Shown one piece after another: positions 34,579 to 44,220 of a stretch of 64,000 nt of DNA. Under the pieces are notes generated by a model, which saw only the letters and a program-made list of their open reading frames with translations, searched no databases and was not told the DNA's origin. Location: NCBI RefSeq assembly GCF_025642135.1, contig NZ_CP106793.1:8276001-8340000 (forward strand), in the 5' to 3' direction. The position numbers and the translations under genes are program-made. The DNA comes from Streptomyces cynarae (GTDB lineage Bacteria; Actinomycetota; Actinomycetes; Streptomycetales; Streptomycetaceae). The first letter of the stretch is position 1. Each line of letters starts with the position of its first letter.

Positions 34579-36705
34579 TCATGGGCGTTGTCCGCACCGG
34601 TAGAGCCGGAGCTGGACGGAGCCCGTGCCGCCGTACGCCGTCGGCGGCACCGCGGTGCAGTGCGTGGTGACCCAGCGCGTGATCGCGGTCGTGGGGGGCG
34701 ATGCGGCGGTGCCGGTGTGCTGCGCGGTCCCGTCGTACCGGGCCTCTCCCTCCTGCTCACCGGCCTTCCGCTGCCACCCTCCCGTATGCGTGCGCCGGAG
34801 GGCGACGTAGTGCAGTTCGCCGGAGTCGACCAGCCGGACGAGTCCGGCGGGGGAGGGGAAGGGGACCTGTCCGGTGAAGCCGCCCATGGGCAGCACGGAC
34901 GCGTCGGCCGCGATGACGTACGGCGCGGCATCCGCCCAGTCCGGCATGGCCGCGAGGTACTTCGCCCCCTCCCGGTGTGCCGTCAGATAGGCCAGGAGCC
35001 GTGCGCGCTGCGGCGTGAGCCGATACGGTCCGCCGCTCCCCGGGCGGCTGGCGGGCCCGACCCTGCCCATGCCGCCGGGCTGGTTGTAGCGCGGGGACAG
35101 CGCCGAGGCCGACCACGCGGCCGGTATCAGCAGCACGGCGGCGAGACCGACCGCCAGGCCGGCCACGGATGTCCGCGGCCGGCGGGCCGTCACAGCGCGG
35201 CCTGCGCCGGTGAGTACGAGGGACAGGACGCACAGGCCGACGGCGGCGGGAGCCAGCCATCCGAAGAAGTGGCGGTAGTACAGCGTCAGGGCCGCGGCCC
35301 ACAGGACGTTCGCGGCGGTCACCGCCGGAAGGACCCAGGCCTGGCGGCCGCCGGCCCGGTACGCCCCCCAGGCCCGCACCAGCCCGGCACCGCTCAGCGC
35401 CGCGAGGGCCACGGCGACCACACCCATGTAGTACGTGTGGCCGGTGACGCTGCCGAAGCTGAACGCGGCGAAGAAGGTGGCCAGCCACACCCCCCACAAC
35501 AGATGTCCGACCAGCGCCGGATCGGTGCGGGCTACACGGCGGCGCCGCGCGGCGGCGAGCCCCCACACAAGGCCGCACCCGGCCAGCGGGTACAGCCAGC
35601 CAGTCTGGGTGGCGAGACCCGGGCTGAACATCTTCAGCACGCTGTTGCCCATGCCAGGACCCTTGCGGTGGGCTCGCCCTGCGGTGTGACCGGTGCCGTC
35701 GGCCTCCCTCGCTGAACCGCCCACGCCCGAGCCGCTGTCGGTGGCCGCGTGCATGGGGCCCGTCTCGCCGGTGACGACACTGCCCGTGTTCGCCGCGTCC
35801 AGGCCCAGCGAGGTGAAACGGGTCAGGAAGTTGTAGCCCACGACCATGCCTACGGCCGAGTTGTTCGTGGTGCCGTCCATGTAGGGACGCGACTGAGCGG
35901 GGACGGCGGTCGCCACGACCACCCAGGAGGCCGACACCGCCACGGCGACCGCGCCGGTCACCGCGACATGGCCGATCCTGCGCCGCAGGGTGGTGGGGGC
36001 GGCCACCAGGTAGGTGACGGCCAGGGCCGGGAGCACCGCCCAGGCCTCCAGCATCTTGCACTGGAACGCCACCCCGACCCAGACGCCGGCGGTCAGCAGG
36101 GTGCGCAGCCGGGCCCGCGCGACGGCCCGCCAGGTGGCCTCGGCTGCCAGGAGCAGCAGCAGGACGAACGGCGCGTCCTCCACGATCGACCGGCCCAGCC
36201 CCACGGCCACCGGGGTGAGCGACAGGAACGCCGCGGCCAGCAGCCCCGCCGGGACCCCGGCCCAGCGACGCACCAGCAGGTGCAGGAGGAGGACGCAGGC
36301 CACACCTTCGATCGCCTGGGGCAGCACCAGTGCCCAGGGGTGGAAGCCGAAGACCATGGCCGACAGCGCCTGCGGCCACAGGAAGCCGGGCTCCTTGTCG
36401 AGCGTGATGGAGTTGCCCGGGTCGAAGGAACCGAAGAAGAACGCCACCGGGTTGTCGGTCATGCTGCGCACGGCGGCGGCGTAGAACGTGTGGTAGACGC
36501 TGTGGTCGATGCCCCACGTGCAGAGAACCGCCGCGAGAGCCGCTATGGCCCCCAGCACCGGGAGTTCGTAGCGCGGCCGCGGCGGCCGCCGGCTCCGGGG
36601 AGGCGCCCCTTCGCCCTGCGCGCCTGCCGCGGCGGTCGCGGGCGCCGTACCTGTCGCCGGTGTCTCGTCGTGCGCTGCGGTCTGCTCCGAATGAGCGCTG
36701 AGCAT
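34579..36705 (-). CDS. GT39/ArnT-like polyprenol-sugar-dependent membrane glycosyltransferase
   Basis: 708 residues with about 10-12 membrane spans. After a Pro/Ala-rich cytoplasmic start come the PMT-type first loop DHSVYHTFYAAAVRSM and GSFDPGNSITLDKEPGFLWP, with the acidic residues typical of GT39, and GLGRSIVEDAPFVLLLL. A soluble outer C-terminal region of about 170 residues (YLTAHREGAKYLAAMPDWADAA) is seen in the YfhO/mannosyltransferase-like actinobacterial group. It adds a sugar from a lipid carrier to a wall polymer or protein outside the membrane. Acceptor unknown. Confidence 0.85.
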   Translation of the reverse strand: MLSAHSEQTAAHDETPATGTAPATAAAGAQGEGAPPRSRRPPRPRYELPVLGAIAALAAVLCTWGIDHSVYHTFYAAAVRSMTDNPVAFFFGSFDPGNSITLDKEPGFLWPQALSAMVFGFHPWALVLPQAIEGVACVLLLHLLVRRWAGVPAGLLAAAFLSLTPVAVGLGRSIVEDAPFVLLLLLAAEATWRAVARARLRTLLTAGVWVGVAFQCKMLEAWAVLPALAVTYLVAAPTTLRRRIGHVAVTGAVAVAVSASWVVVATAVPAQSRPYMDGTTNNSAVGMVVGYNFLTRFTSLGLDAANTGSVVTGETGPMHAATDSGSGVGGSAREADGTGHTAGRAHRKGPGMGNSVLKMFSPGLATQTGWLYPLAGCGLVWGLAAARRRRVARTDPALVGHLLWGVWLATFFAAFSFGSVTGHTYYMGVVAVALAALSGAGLVRAWGAYRAGGRQAWVLPAVTAANVLWAAALTLYYRHFFGWLAPAAVGLCVLSLVLTGAGRAVTARRPRTSVAGLAVGLAAVLLIPAAWSASALSPRYNQPGGMGRVGPASRPGSGGPYRLTPQRARLLAYLTAHREGAKYLAAMPDWADAAPYVIAADASVLPMGGFTGQVPFPSPAGLVRLVDSGELHYVALRRTHTGGWQRKAGEQEGEARYDGTAQHTGTAASPPTTAITRWVTTHCTAVPPTAYGGTGSVQLRLYRCGQRP

Positions 36706-36921
36706 AGGTGGCCTTCCCGGACTGCCGCTGTCTTCTCACCGTCGCGTCGGCCCATTGCGCGGCACGTGCGACCGGATGATCCGACTATGAAGAAGTAGGC
36801 ATTCCGTGGCCGTGTTGCATGAGACGTACAGGACGTCGGTAAGAGCCCGTTCCTTTCGGAAGGGCGCCCGGCGTGGAGATGACGCGCCGGTGACCGGAGC
36901 ATTGCGGAAAGGGGTGACAGG

Positions 36922-36958
36922 CGTCCGGCCCGTCCGACGGCTGCGGACGGGCCGGACG
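36922..36958. terminator. Strong hairpin downstream of the maltokinase-cap-like gene
   Basis: Perfect 15-bp stem CGTCCGGCCCGTCCG / CGGACGGGCCGGACG with a 7-base loop, 31 bp past the stop of the leftward gene. Confidence 0.8.
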
Positions 36959-36989
36959 TCGTGGGCCGGACGAGAGCCGGCGCAGCGGG

Positions 36990-37661
36990 TCAGGACCCGG
37001 TGTGGTGAAGGGCGGCGAACACCCCGCGGTGTTCACCGCCGTCCGGCGAGCGCCAGCCCGCGGTGACGTGGCCCGTGGTGTCGGCCGGTGCGGTCGCCCC
37101 GGGTTCCAGGACGCGCGTCACGCGCAGGTTCAGCGACGCGGGGGCCGCGGAGCCGGTCGCGTGCACAGCGACCAGGGTGTCGTGGGATCCGTCGGTCACG
37201 GACGTCGTGACGCCTCCGGTCGCCACCGGCGTACCCGCGACCCGGACGCCGACGGACGGGTCGGGGGTGTCGGACCGGCTCTGTGCCTGGGGTTCGGCGC
37301 GGCCCTGGAGCAGCGCCAGCAACTGGGCGACGAGCACCGGGTCGTGCGTACCGTCGTAGATCCATCGCCGTCCCAGCACACCGTGCTCGGAGGTGCCGAG
37401 GAGGGCCTGTCCGGATCCTTCGAGGGGCGCGCCCCGGTAACTCAGCGGTACGTGGTACGAGACCGGCGCCGGTCCCGACGCGTCGGTGGCCACCAGGAAC
37501 TCGATCCCGACCTCGCCCTCCGGGTCGTCCAGCCGGAACCCGCCGGTCCTGGACAGCTCCGGCGCGCGGCCCGTGCCGACGTACCAGGGCCGGGTGGGGA
37601 GCCAGGCGGTGAGCAGTTCAAGCTTGGTGGGGGTCATCGTGGTCTTGTGGATGATCGCCAT
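36990..37661 (-). CDS. Maltokinase N-terminal cap-like domain protein
   Basis: 223 residues. The start MAIIHKTTMTPTKLELLTAWLPTRPWY and FRLDDPEGEVGIEFL-VATD, TYHVPLSYRG-type strands resemble the stand-alone cap domain of mycobacterial maltokinase. The kinase lobes are missing, so it is not a kinase. Its job is unknown. ATG at 37661; the longer frame overlaps the divergent malic enzyme promoter and is unlikely. Confidence 0.75.
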   Translation of the reverse strand: MAIIHKTTMTPTKLELLTAWLPTRPWYVGTGRAPELSRTGGFRLDDPEGEVGIEFLVATDASGPAPVSYHVPLSYRGAPLEGSGQALLGTSEHGVLGRRWIYDGTHDPVLVAQLLALLQGRAEPQAQSRSDTPDPSVGVRVAGTPVATGGVTTSVTDGSHDTLVAVHATGSAAPASLNLRVTRVLEPGATAPADTTGHVTAGWRSPDGGEHRGVFAALHHTGS

Positions 37662-37767
37662 GCCCGCGAACCTATCCGACTCCTCCCTGCGATGCTGCGG
37701 TAAAGGAGTGAAGGAATACGTCCTGTCGGCCGGGTGGACGGTACGGAAGCGGGGCACGGGGAAGAGA

Positions 37768-39464
37768 ATGTTCGATCCCTTCAGGTTGGACCGCACGATG
37801 ACACACCTCACCGGACAGACGACCTCCCGCGGCACCGCCCTGCTCGCCGACCCGTTGCTCAACAAGGGCACGGCCTTCACCCGCGAGGAACGCGCGGAAC
37901 TCGGCCTGGACGGACTGCTGCCGCCCGCCGTGGAGTCCCTCGACGAGCAGGTCGCCCGCGCCCACCGGGCGTTCCTCGGCTACGACAAGCCGCTCAACCG
38001 GCACATCTACCTGCGGCAGCTGCAGGACACCAACGAGGTGGTGTTCTACCGCCTGATCACCGAACACCTCGAGGAACTGCTGCCGATCGTCTACACCCCG
38101 ACCGTCGGGGAGGCGTGCCGCCGTTTCAGCGAGATCTACCGGCGGCCCCGCGGCCTGTTCCTGTCCTGGGAGGACCGCGACCGGTTCCGGGAGATCCTGC
38201 GCAACCGACCGCACAAGGGCGCCGTCGACGTCATCGTCGTCACCGACGGCCAGCGCATTCTCGGCCTGGGCGACCAGGGCGTCGGGGGCATGGGCATCCC
38301 GATCGGCAAGCTGAGCCTCTACACCGCGATCGGCGGCATCCACCCGGCGCGCACCCTGCCGATCCTGCTCGACGTCGGCACCGACAACGAGCAGCTCCTG
38401 TCTGATCCCCGGTATCTGGGCCGGCGGGAGCACCGGCTCACCGGGGCGCAGTACGACGAGATGATCGAGGCGTTCGTCTCGGCGGTGGAGGCGGAGCTGC
38501 CGGGCACGCTGTTGCAGTGGGAGGACTTCGCGACCGTTCACGCCCGGCCGATCCTCACCCGCTACCGTGACCGGCTGCTCACTTTCAACGACGACATCCA
38601 GGGCACCGCGGCGGTGGTGCTCGGCGCCCTGTCCACGGCCTGCCAGGTGGCCGGCACGCCGCTGACCGAGCAGCGGCTGGTCGTCCTGGGAGCGGGCTCC
38701 GCCGCCGTGGGCGTCGCCGACATGATCCGCTCCGCCCTCGTGGACGAGGGACTTTCCGAGGAGGACGCGGCGGACCGCTTCTGGTTCGTCGACGTCGACG
38801 GACTGCTGGTGGACTCGCGCGACGATCTGACCGACGAGCAGCGGGTGTACGCGCGCGCGGACGACGAGGTGGCCGACTGGGGTGGCACCGGGCTCGCCGA
38901 GGTGGTGCGCCGGATCGAGCCGACCGCCCTGATCGGGCTGTCGACGGCGCACGGCGCGTTCACCGAGGAGATCGTGCGGCGGATGGCGTCCACCTGCGAA
39001 CGGCCGGTGATCTTCCCGCTGTCCAACCCGACCTCGCACGCCGAGGCCGATCCAGCGGACCTTGCCCGCTGGACGGACGGCAGGGCGCTGATCGCCACCG
39101 GGTCGCCGTTCCCGCCGCTGGAGGTGGACGGTCACCGGATTCCGGTGGCGCAGGCCAACAACGTGTACATCTTCCCCGCGATGGGGCTCGCGGTGGCGGC
39201 GGCGGGGCCACCCGGGTCACCGACCGGATGCTGGTCGCCGCGGCACGCGCCGTCGCCCGGCGGGCCGCCGAGGCGGCCGCCGGAGTTCCGGGCCCCGCCC
39301 CGCTGCTGCCGCCGCTCGGCGGCATGCGGGAGGCCGCCCGGGAGATCGCGGTGGCCGCCGCGCTCGCCGCCGTGGAGGACGGGGTGGCCCCCAAGGCGAC
39401 CGAGGCGGAGGTGCGCGAGGCGGTCGAGAAGACCCAGTGGATACCGGACTATCCGGCCCGCTGA
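37768..39464 (+). CDS. NAD-dependent malic enzyme; one frameshift near the C-terminus
   Basis: About 565 residues when repaired. Malic enzyme N-domain IVYTPTVGEACRRFSEIYRRPRGLFLSW, catalytic RILGLGDQGVGGMGIPIGKLSLY, metal site FNDDIQGTAAVVLGAL and NAD fold VVLGAGSAAVGVADM; then NNVYIFPAMGLAVAAAG. At about 39207 one G is missing from a G-run; the proper end ATRVTDRMLVAAARAVARRAAEAA continues in the next frame to 39464. It makes pyruvate from malate. As only the last 95 residues are affected, error is likely. ATG 37768 is chosen for the GGGGAAGAG site; 37798 is the alternative. Confidence 0.88.
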
Positions 39465-39532
39465 TGCGGAGCAGATCACGGACCAGAGCCCTGCCGGCCC
39501 GTCCCGTGGCGGGGAGGAGCGGCAGGGTGCCG

Positions 39533-39579
39533 CCCCGGCCGCAGTGGACCTGCAGACGGCAGGGCCACTGCGGCCGGGG
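39533..39579. terminator. Terminator after malic enzyme
   Basis: Perfect 15-bp stem CCCCGGCCGCAGTGG / CCACTGCGGCCGGGG with a 17-base loop, 68 bp past the stop. Confidence 0.8.
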
Positions 39580-39690
39580 CCGGACCCCGGGCACCCCCGT
39601 CCGCGGCACGCCTTCGCGGACATCGCCGAACCGCTGCGGTGACGGGGCGGCGGCCGTCCGGAGAGTCGTCGATCCGAGACGAGAGGTGCC

Positions 39691-42585
39691 GTGCCGATGG
39701 ATACGCCTGGGTCGGGCGGGGCGGAACCGGACATCAGCGTCGTCGTCATCGTCTACGACGACGCCCCGCGCCTGACGACAGCCGTACGTTCCGCGCTCGA
39801 CCAGACGCTGCGCAACGTGGAAGTCGTCATCGTGGACGACTGTTCCACCGACGGGTCCTACGACGTGGCGTGCTCCCTCGCCGCCGCCGACCCAAGCCGT
39901 GTGCGTGCGATCCGGCTGGCCGAGAACAGCGGCGGCTGCGGCGAGCCGCGCAACCAGGGTCTGGCCGTGGCCCGCGGCCGCTATGTGATGTTCCTGGACA
40001 GCGACGACACCCTCGAAGCCAACGCATGCCGCAACCTGCTGGAAGCGGCCGACCGTACCGGCGCCGACCTGGTCTCGGGACGGTGCGTCCGGGTGCACAC
40101 CGACAGCAGACACGACAAGCGCATCCCGTGGTACCCCTGGCTGTACCGGTCCACGCGCACCGTCGAGTCCATCGCCGAACTGCCGGACCTCTTCGTCTTC
40201 GACACCCTGTCGACGAACAAGTGCTACCGGCGCGCATTCCTCCTGGAGAACGGTCTCGCCTTCCCGCGCGGCATCCACTACGAGGACCTGCTCTTCTCCG
40301 CTCAGGCCTATCTCGCCGCCGGACGCATCACCCTGATCCCCCACACCGTCTACTTCTGGCACGTCGTCCAGAAGACCACGGCCAAGTCGATCAGCAACCG
40401 GCGCCACGAGATCAACAACTTCGCCGACCGGCTGGAGATCCACCGCCGCATCGACGAGGTGCTGAAGCGACGCGGCCTGGACGAACTCAAATTGCGCAAG
40501 GACACCAAGTTCCTCAAGCACGACCTCGCGCTCTACCTCGGCGACCTGCCGTTCCTCGACGACGGCTACCGCCACCGGTTCGCCGGACTGGCCCGCGGTT
40601 ACATCCAGGACTTCCCCGAGGCGGCGTACGCCGAACTGGACCGGGTGCACGCCATCTGCGCCCACCTGCTGATGCGGGAGGACTGGGAGAACCTGATGCC
40701 GGCCGTCGACACGCTGATCAACCGTTCCAAGATCTCCACGCCGCTCGTCGAGCGGGACGGGCGCATCTACTGGTGCGACCGGTACCTCGACGACCCCGAG
40801 GCACGCGACGTCATGGACGTCACCGCCCTCGGCCACCACGGCAGAGAGCTGGACGAGATGTTCCTGCGCAACGTGCTCACCGGATACGCCGTGCGCGGTG
40901 ATCTGGTGGTCCTGGAGGGCGCCGTGGTCAACCCCCTGCACACCGTCCCCCCGGACGCCCGCCTCACCGCCGAGTTGGAGTTCCGGGCCCGCCGCCGCAG
41001 CCTGCGGACCTTCCGGTTCCCGGTGGGGACGGTGCGTCATGCCGGCGACACCCTCACCTGGCGCGCCGCCGTACCGCTGACCGGCCGCTTCCGGCCGGTC
41101 GGCGTCGTCGACGAGGTGTGGGACGTCCGGCTGCACCTGACTGCGGACGGCAGGCGCACCACGACCCGGATCACCGCCGGCGACATCGACCTGGAGAACT
41201 CCGCGTCCGTGCCCGTACGCCCCCGGCTCGGCCGGTTCGTCGCCGACCGGCTCGAACCGCACGTCTCCGCCAAGGGCCATCTGGCCTTCCGGCTCACCCA
41301 GCACGGCCCGGCCGCCCGGCGCGGCCGCGCGCTCGTGGACCGCAATCTGCACGGCCCCGCGGCCCGGACCGTCAAGGGCACCTACCGCGCCCTGCGGGCC
41401 GTGCGCAGGGACCTGTCCTCGCACTCGCGCAAGGTGCGGGCCTACCACCACATGCTCCGGCTCCTGCCGGTCCGCAAGGGCACCGTCGTCTTCGAGAGCC
41501 ACCTCGGCATGCATTACAGCGACAGCCCGCGAGCCATCCACGAGGAACTGCGGCGCCGCCGGGTGCCCGTCACCGCCGTCTGGTCGTACGCGGGGGAGCG
41601 GCCCGAGGGGTTCCCCGAGGACGCCGAACTCGTCCGCCGGTGGTCATGGCGGTACATCAGGGCGCTCGCCCAGGCCGAGTTCTGGATCGACAACCAGGGC
41701 TTCCCACTCATGCTCCGCAAACGCCCGGAGACCACGTACATCCAGACCTGGCACGGCTCGGCCCTGAAGCGGATGGGCTTCGACGAGCCCTCCTGCCGGG
41801 TGATGTCCGAACACGAACAGCGCGCCTTCCAACAGGCACTGGACCGCTTCGACCACTTCCTGGTGCGCAGCGAGCACGATGTGCGCACCCTCGCCCGCGC
41901 CTACCGCATCCCCGAATGGAAACTGCTGCGCACCGGTTACCCGCGCAACGACGCACTCGTCCGGGCGGCGCGGCACCCGCAGACGGCCGACCCGGCGGTG
42001 CGCAGGCTCGCCGAGCGCCTCGGCATCCGTCCCGACAGTCGTGTGGTGCTGTACGCGCCCACGTTCCGGGCGCGCCCCGACGGAGGCGTACGCGACTTCC
42101 GACTGCCCTTCGACGTCGAACGCTTCGCCGACCGCTTCGGGGACCGGTACACGCTCCTGGTCCGCCCTCACTATCTGAACCGGGTCACCCTGCCGCCCTC
42201 GGTGGCCGGCCGGGTGATCGACGTGGCGCGGGAGCCGGACATCACTCCGCTCCTGCTTCTTTCCGACGCGCTGATCACCGACTACTCGTCGGTGATGTTC
42301 GACTATGCGTTGCTCCTCCGGCCGCTCGTCTTCCTCGCCCACGACTGGGAGGAGTACTCCCAGGACGCGCGCGGAACCTACTTCGACTTGTTCGAGGAGG
42401 CCCCGGGCCCGGTCGTGCGCACCGAGGACGCGCTGTTCTCGGCGCTGTCGGACCTGCGCGCCCTGAGCACCCGGTACGAGGCACGGCTGAAGGAGTTCGT
42501 GGACAAGTTCGGCGAGTACGACCGCGGGGACGCCGCGGTCCGCATCGTGGAACGCTTCTTCGCACCGGCGGGAGAGAGCCAATGA
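39691..42585 (+). CDS. Two-domain GT2 / CDP-glycerol glycerophosphotransferase-like teichoic acid enzyme
   Basis: 964 residues. GT2 domain at about 15-240: SVVVIVYDDAPRL, VVIVDDCSTDGS, MFLDSDDTLE (the metal DXD-like site). A middle region of about 350 residues includes beta-sheet-rich ELEFRARRRSL. The C-terminal domain from about 590 is TagB/TagF-like: TWHGSALKRMG, LVRSEHDVRTL, VLYAPTFRA and ALITDYSSVMFDYALL. It probably builds a phosphodiester wall polymer on the inner face of the membrane. GTG start, or ATG at 39697. The stop overlaps the GT4 gene (ATGA), so both act in one pathway. Confidence 0.88.
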   Translation: MPMDTPGSGGAEPDISVVVIVYDDAPRLTTAVRSALDQTLRNVEVVIVDDCSTDGSYDVACSLAAADPSRVRAIRLAENSGGCGEPRNQGLAVARGRYVMFLDSDDTLEANACRNLLEAADRTGADLVSGRCVRVHTDSRHDKRIPWYPWLYRSTRTVESIAELPDLFVFDTLSTNKCYRRAFLLENGLAFPRGIHYEDLLFSAQAYLAAGRITLIPHTVYFWHVVQKTTAKSISNRRHEINNFADRLEIHRRIDEVLKRRGLDELKLRKDTKFLKHDLALYLGDLPFLDDGYRHRFAGLARGYIQDFPEAAYAELDRVHAICAHLLMREDWENLMPAVDTLINRSKISTPLVERDGRIYWCDRYLDDPEARDVMDVTALGHHGRELDEMFLRNVLTGYAVRGDLVVLEGAVVNPLHTVPPDARLTAELEFRARRRSLRTFRFPVGTVRHAGDTLTWRAAVPLTGRFRPVGVVDEVWDVRLHLTADGRRTTTRITAGDIDLENSASVPVRPRLGRFVADRLEPHVSAKGHLAFRLTQHGPAARRGRALVDRNLHGPAARTVKGTYRALRAVRRDLSSHSRKVRAYHHMLRLLPVRKGTVVFESHLGMHYSDSPRAIHEELRRRRVPVTAVWSYAGERPEGFPEDAELVRRWSWRYIRALAQAEFWIDNQGFPLMLRKRPETTYIQTWHGSALKRMGFDEPSCRVMSEHEQRAFQQALDRFDHFLVRSEHDVRTLARAYRIPEWKLLRTGYPRNDALVRAARHPQTADPAVRRLAERLGIRPDSRVVLYAPTFRARPDGGVRDFRLPFDVERFADRFGDRYTLLVRPHYLNRVTLPPSVAGRVIDVAREPDITPLLLLSDALITDYSSVMFDYALLLRPLVFLAHDWEEYSQDARGTYFDLFEEAPGPVVRTEDALFSALSDLRALSTRYEARLKEFVDKFGEYDRGDAAVRIVERFFAPAGESQ

Positions 42586-43715
42586 CGGGCCGTCAGATCT
42601 TCTTCGTCGCCAACGAGGTCAACGAACTGGGCGGCGTGGGCCGCTGGCAGACCCAGATGGCCCGGCTGCTCGCGGAGCGCGGACACCGCGTGACGATCAT
42701 CGGTGTCTCCCCGCCCCAGATGCCGATGAACCTCGGCGAGAACCCGCCCTTCGAGACCCTCACCCTGTACGAGCGGCGTCCCCCGGCCCATCACCGGCCG
42801 CGCCCACTGCTGGGCCGGTTCGACCCGGCGGTCCGCGAGCAGGAGGCGGACAGGCGCGCCGCCGCCGAACGGCTTTCCCGCATCTTCCGCGCCGCCCGCC
42901 CCGGCGCCGTCATCATCGTGACCCAGGTCTGGGCGATGGAGTGGGTGGCGCGCGCGGACACCGCCGGGCACCCGGTGATCGGCATAAGCCACGAGTCCTT
43001 CGAGGCCTCCCGCGCGTCCTCGCGCTTCGAGCGGGTGCTGACGTACTACAGGAACGTGGACCGGTTGCTGGTCCTCACCCAGGAGGACGCCGACCTTTGG
43101 GTGGGCGAGGGCCTGAACAACGTCGGCTTCATGCCGAACCCGCTGCCGCTGACACCGGGCACCCCCTCACCGCGCACGGAGAAGGCGGTGGCCTGCATCG
43201 GCCGGCTCAGCCACGACAAGGGTGTCGACCTGCTGCTGGACGTGTGGGCTCAGGCCGCGCCCAGGCAGCCCGGCTGGATCCTGCGCATCCACGGAGCAGG
43301 CGAGAAGGAGACCGAGCTCCGGCAGCAGTGCGCGGAACTGAACCTGGACGACTCGGTGGAGTGGGCGGGGCAGACCGACGACGTGACCGAGGCGCTGCGC
43401 CGATCCTCGGTGTGCGTGCAGTCCTCCCGCCGGGAGGGCTTTCCGCTCGTCCTGCTGGAGGCCATGGCGTGCGGGGTGCCGTGTGTGGCGTTCGACTGCT
43501 CACCCGGCGTGCGGGAGATCGTCCGCGACGGCGAGGACGGGCTGCTGGCCCGGCACGGCAGCACTTCCGAACTGGCCCGCCACCTCGTGCGGTTGATGTC
43601 CGACGAGAAGCTGCGCGACACGCTGGGGACGCGGGCGCGGGAGAACGTGCGGCGTTTCGCCCCCGACGTGATCACCCGCCGGTGGGAGGAGCTCTTCGAC
43701 TTCCTGGAGCGCTGA
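42582..43715 (+). CDS. GT4-family glycosyltransferase
   Basis: 377 residues, GT-B fold. NELGGVGRWQTQMARLL near the start; donor-binding half has CIGRLSHDKGVDLLLDVW, VQSSRREGFPLVLLEAMACGVPCVAFD (EX7E motif). It transfers a sugar from a nucleotide donor, probably to the polymer made by the upstream enzyme. Start ATG overlaps the previous stop, giving coupled translation. The acceptor is not known. Confidence 0.9.
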   Translation: MTGRQIFFVANEVNELGGVGRWQTQMARLLAERGHRVTIIGVSPPQMPMNLGENPPFETLTLYERRPPAHHRPRPLLGRFDPAVREQEADRRAAAERLSRIFRAARPGAVIIVTQVWAMEWVARADTAGHPVIGISHESFEASRASSRFERVLTYYRNVDRLLVLTQEDADLWVGEGLNNVGFMPNPLPLTPGTPSPRTEKAVACIGRLSHDKGVDLLLDVWAQAAPRQPGWILRIHGAGEKETELRQQCAELNLDDSVEWAGQTDDVTEALRRSSVCVQSSRREGFPLVLLEAMACGVPCVAFDCSPGVREIVRDGEDGLLARHGSTSELARHLVRLMSDEKLRDTLGTRARENVRRFAPDVITRRWEELFDFLER

Positions 43716-43735
43716 GCCCGGTCCGGGACGTCGGA

Positions 43736-43765
43736 GCCGGTCCGCGCCCAGGGGCGCGAACCGGC
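43736..43765. terminator. Bidirectional hairpin between GT4 and the Asp-rich peptide gene
   Basis: GCCGGT-c-CGCGCC pairs with GGCGCG-a-ACCGGC around a CAGG loop, with one mismatch; it lies in the 74-bp convergent gap. Confidence 0.7.
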
Positions 43766-43789
43766 ACACGACGGATGGATCAGGTGCTG

Positions 43790-44077
43790 TCAGTACCCTC
43801 CGTAGCACCCGTCATCGTCGTCATCGTCGCCGTGGCCGACGTAAACGGCGTGGTCACCGCGGCCGCCGTCGTATCCGTGGTCGCCGTGGTCCCCATGGTC
43901 GCCGTTGCCACCGTAGCTGCCCCAGTAGCCCCAGTCGTCATCGTCGTCGCAGTAGTTCGTCTGGACGGAGGGGTGTACCACCGGCGGCGCGCTCGCCATC
44001 GCGACTCCACTGCTTGCCGCGCCGGCCAGCAGCATCGTGCCGGCGACCAGTGCGACCCTGCGTCGGACGTTCGTCAT
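43790..44077 (-). CDS. Secreted Asp/Gly/His-rich peptide, possibly metal-binding
   Basis: 95 residues. Signal peptide 1-29 (NVRRRVALVAGTMLLAGAASSG). The mature part of about 65 residues is extremely biased: Cys43 followed by five Asp, WGYWGSYGGNG, then DHG repeated three times, GYDGGRGDH, and six Asp before Cys91-Tyr-Gly-Gly-Tyr. Only two Cys, near each end, could close a disulfide around the Asp/His cluster. ATG with AAGGAGA upstream makes a real gene likely. Divergent from an OmpR-type response regulator gene. Metal or calcium binding is an inference from composition. Confidence 0.75.
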   Translation of the reverse strand: MTNVRRRVALVAGTMLLAGAASSGVAMASAPPVVHPSVQTNYCDDDDDWGYWGSYGGNGDHGDHGDHGYDGGRGDHAVYVGHGDDDDDDGCYGGY

Positions 44078-44220
44078 CGTGTCTCTCCTTGCTCACAGGC
44101 ACGGAGGCCCTCTTTTGTCCTGGTTTGTTCCAGCTTGCGACGGGCCCCCTGAGAAGAGGCTGAGAGCAGCTCGACGCGCGAGCACGCCCACGCCTTCGTA
44201 GGGTGGAGGAGAGGTCGGCC

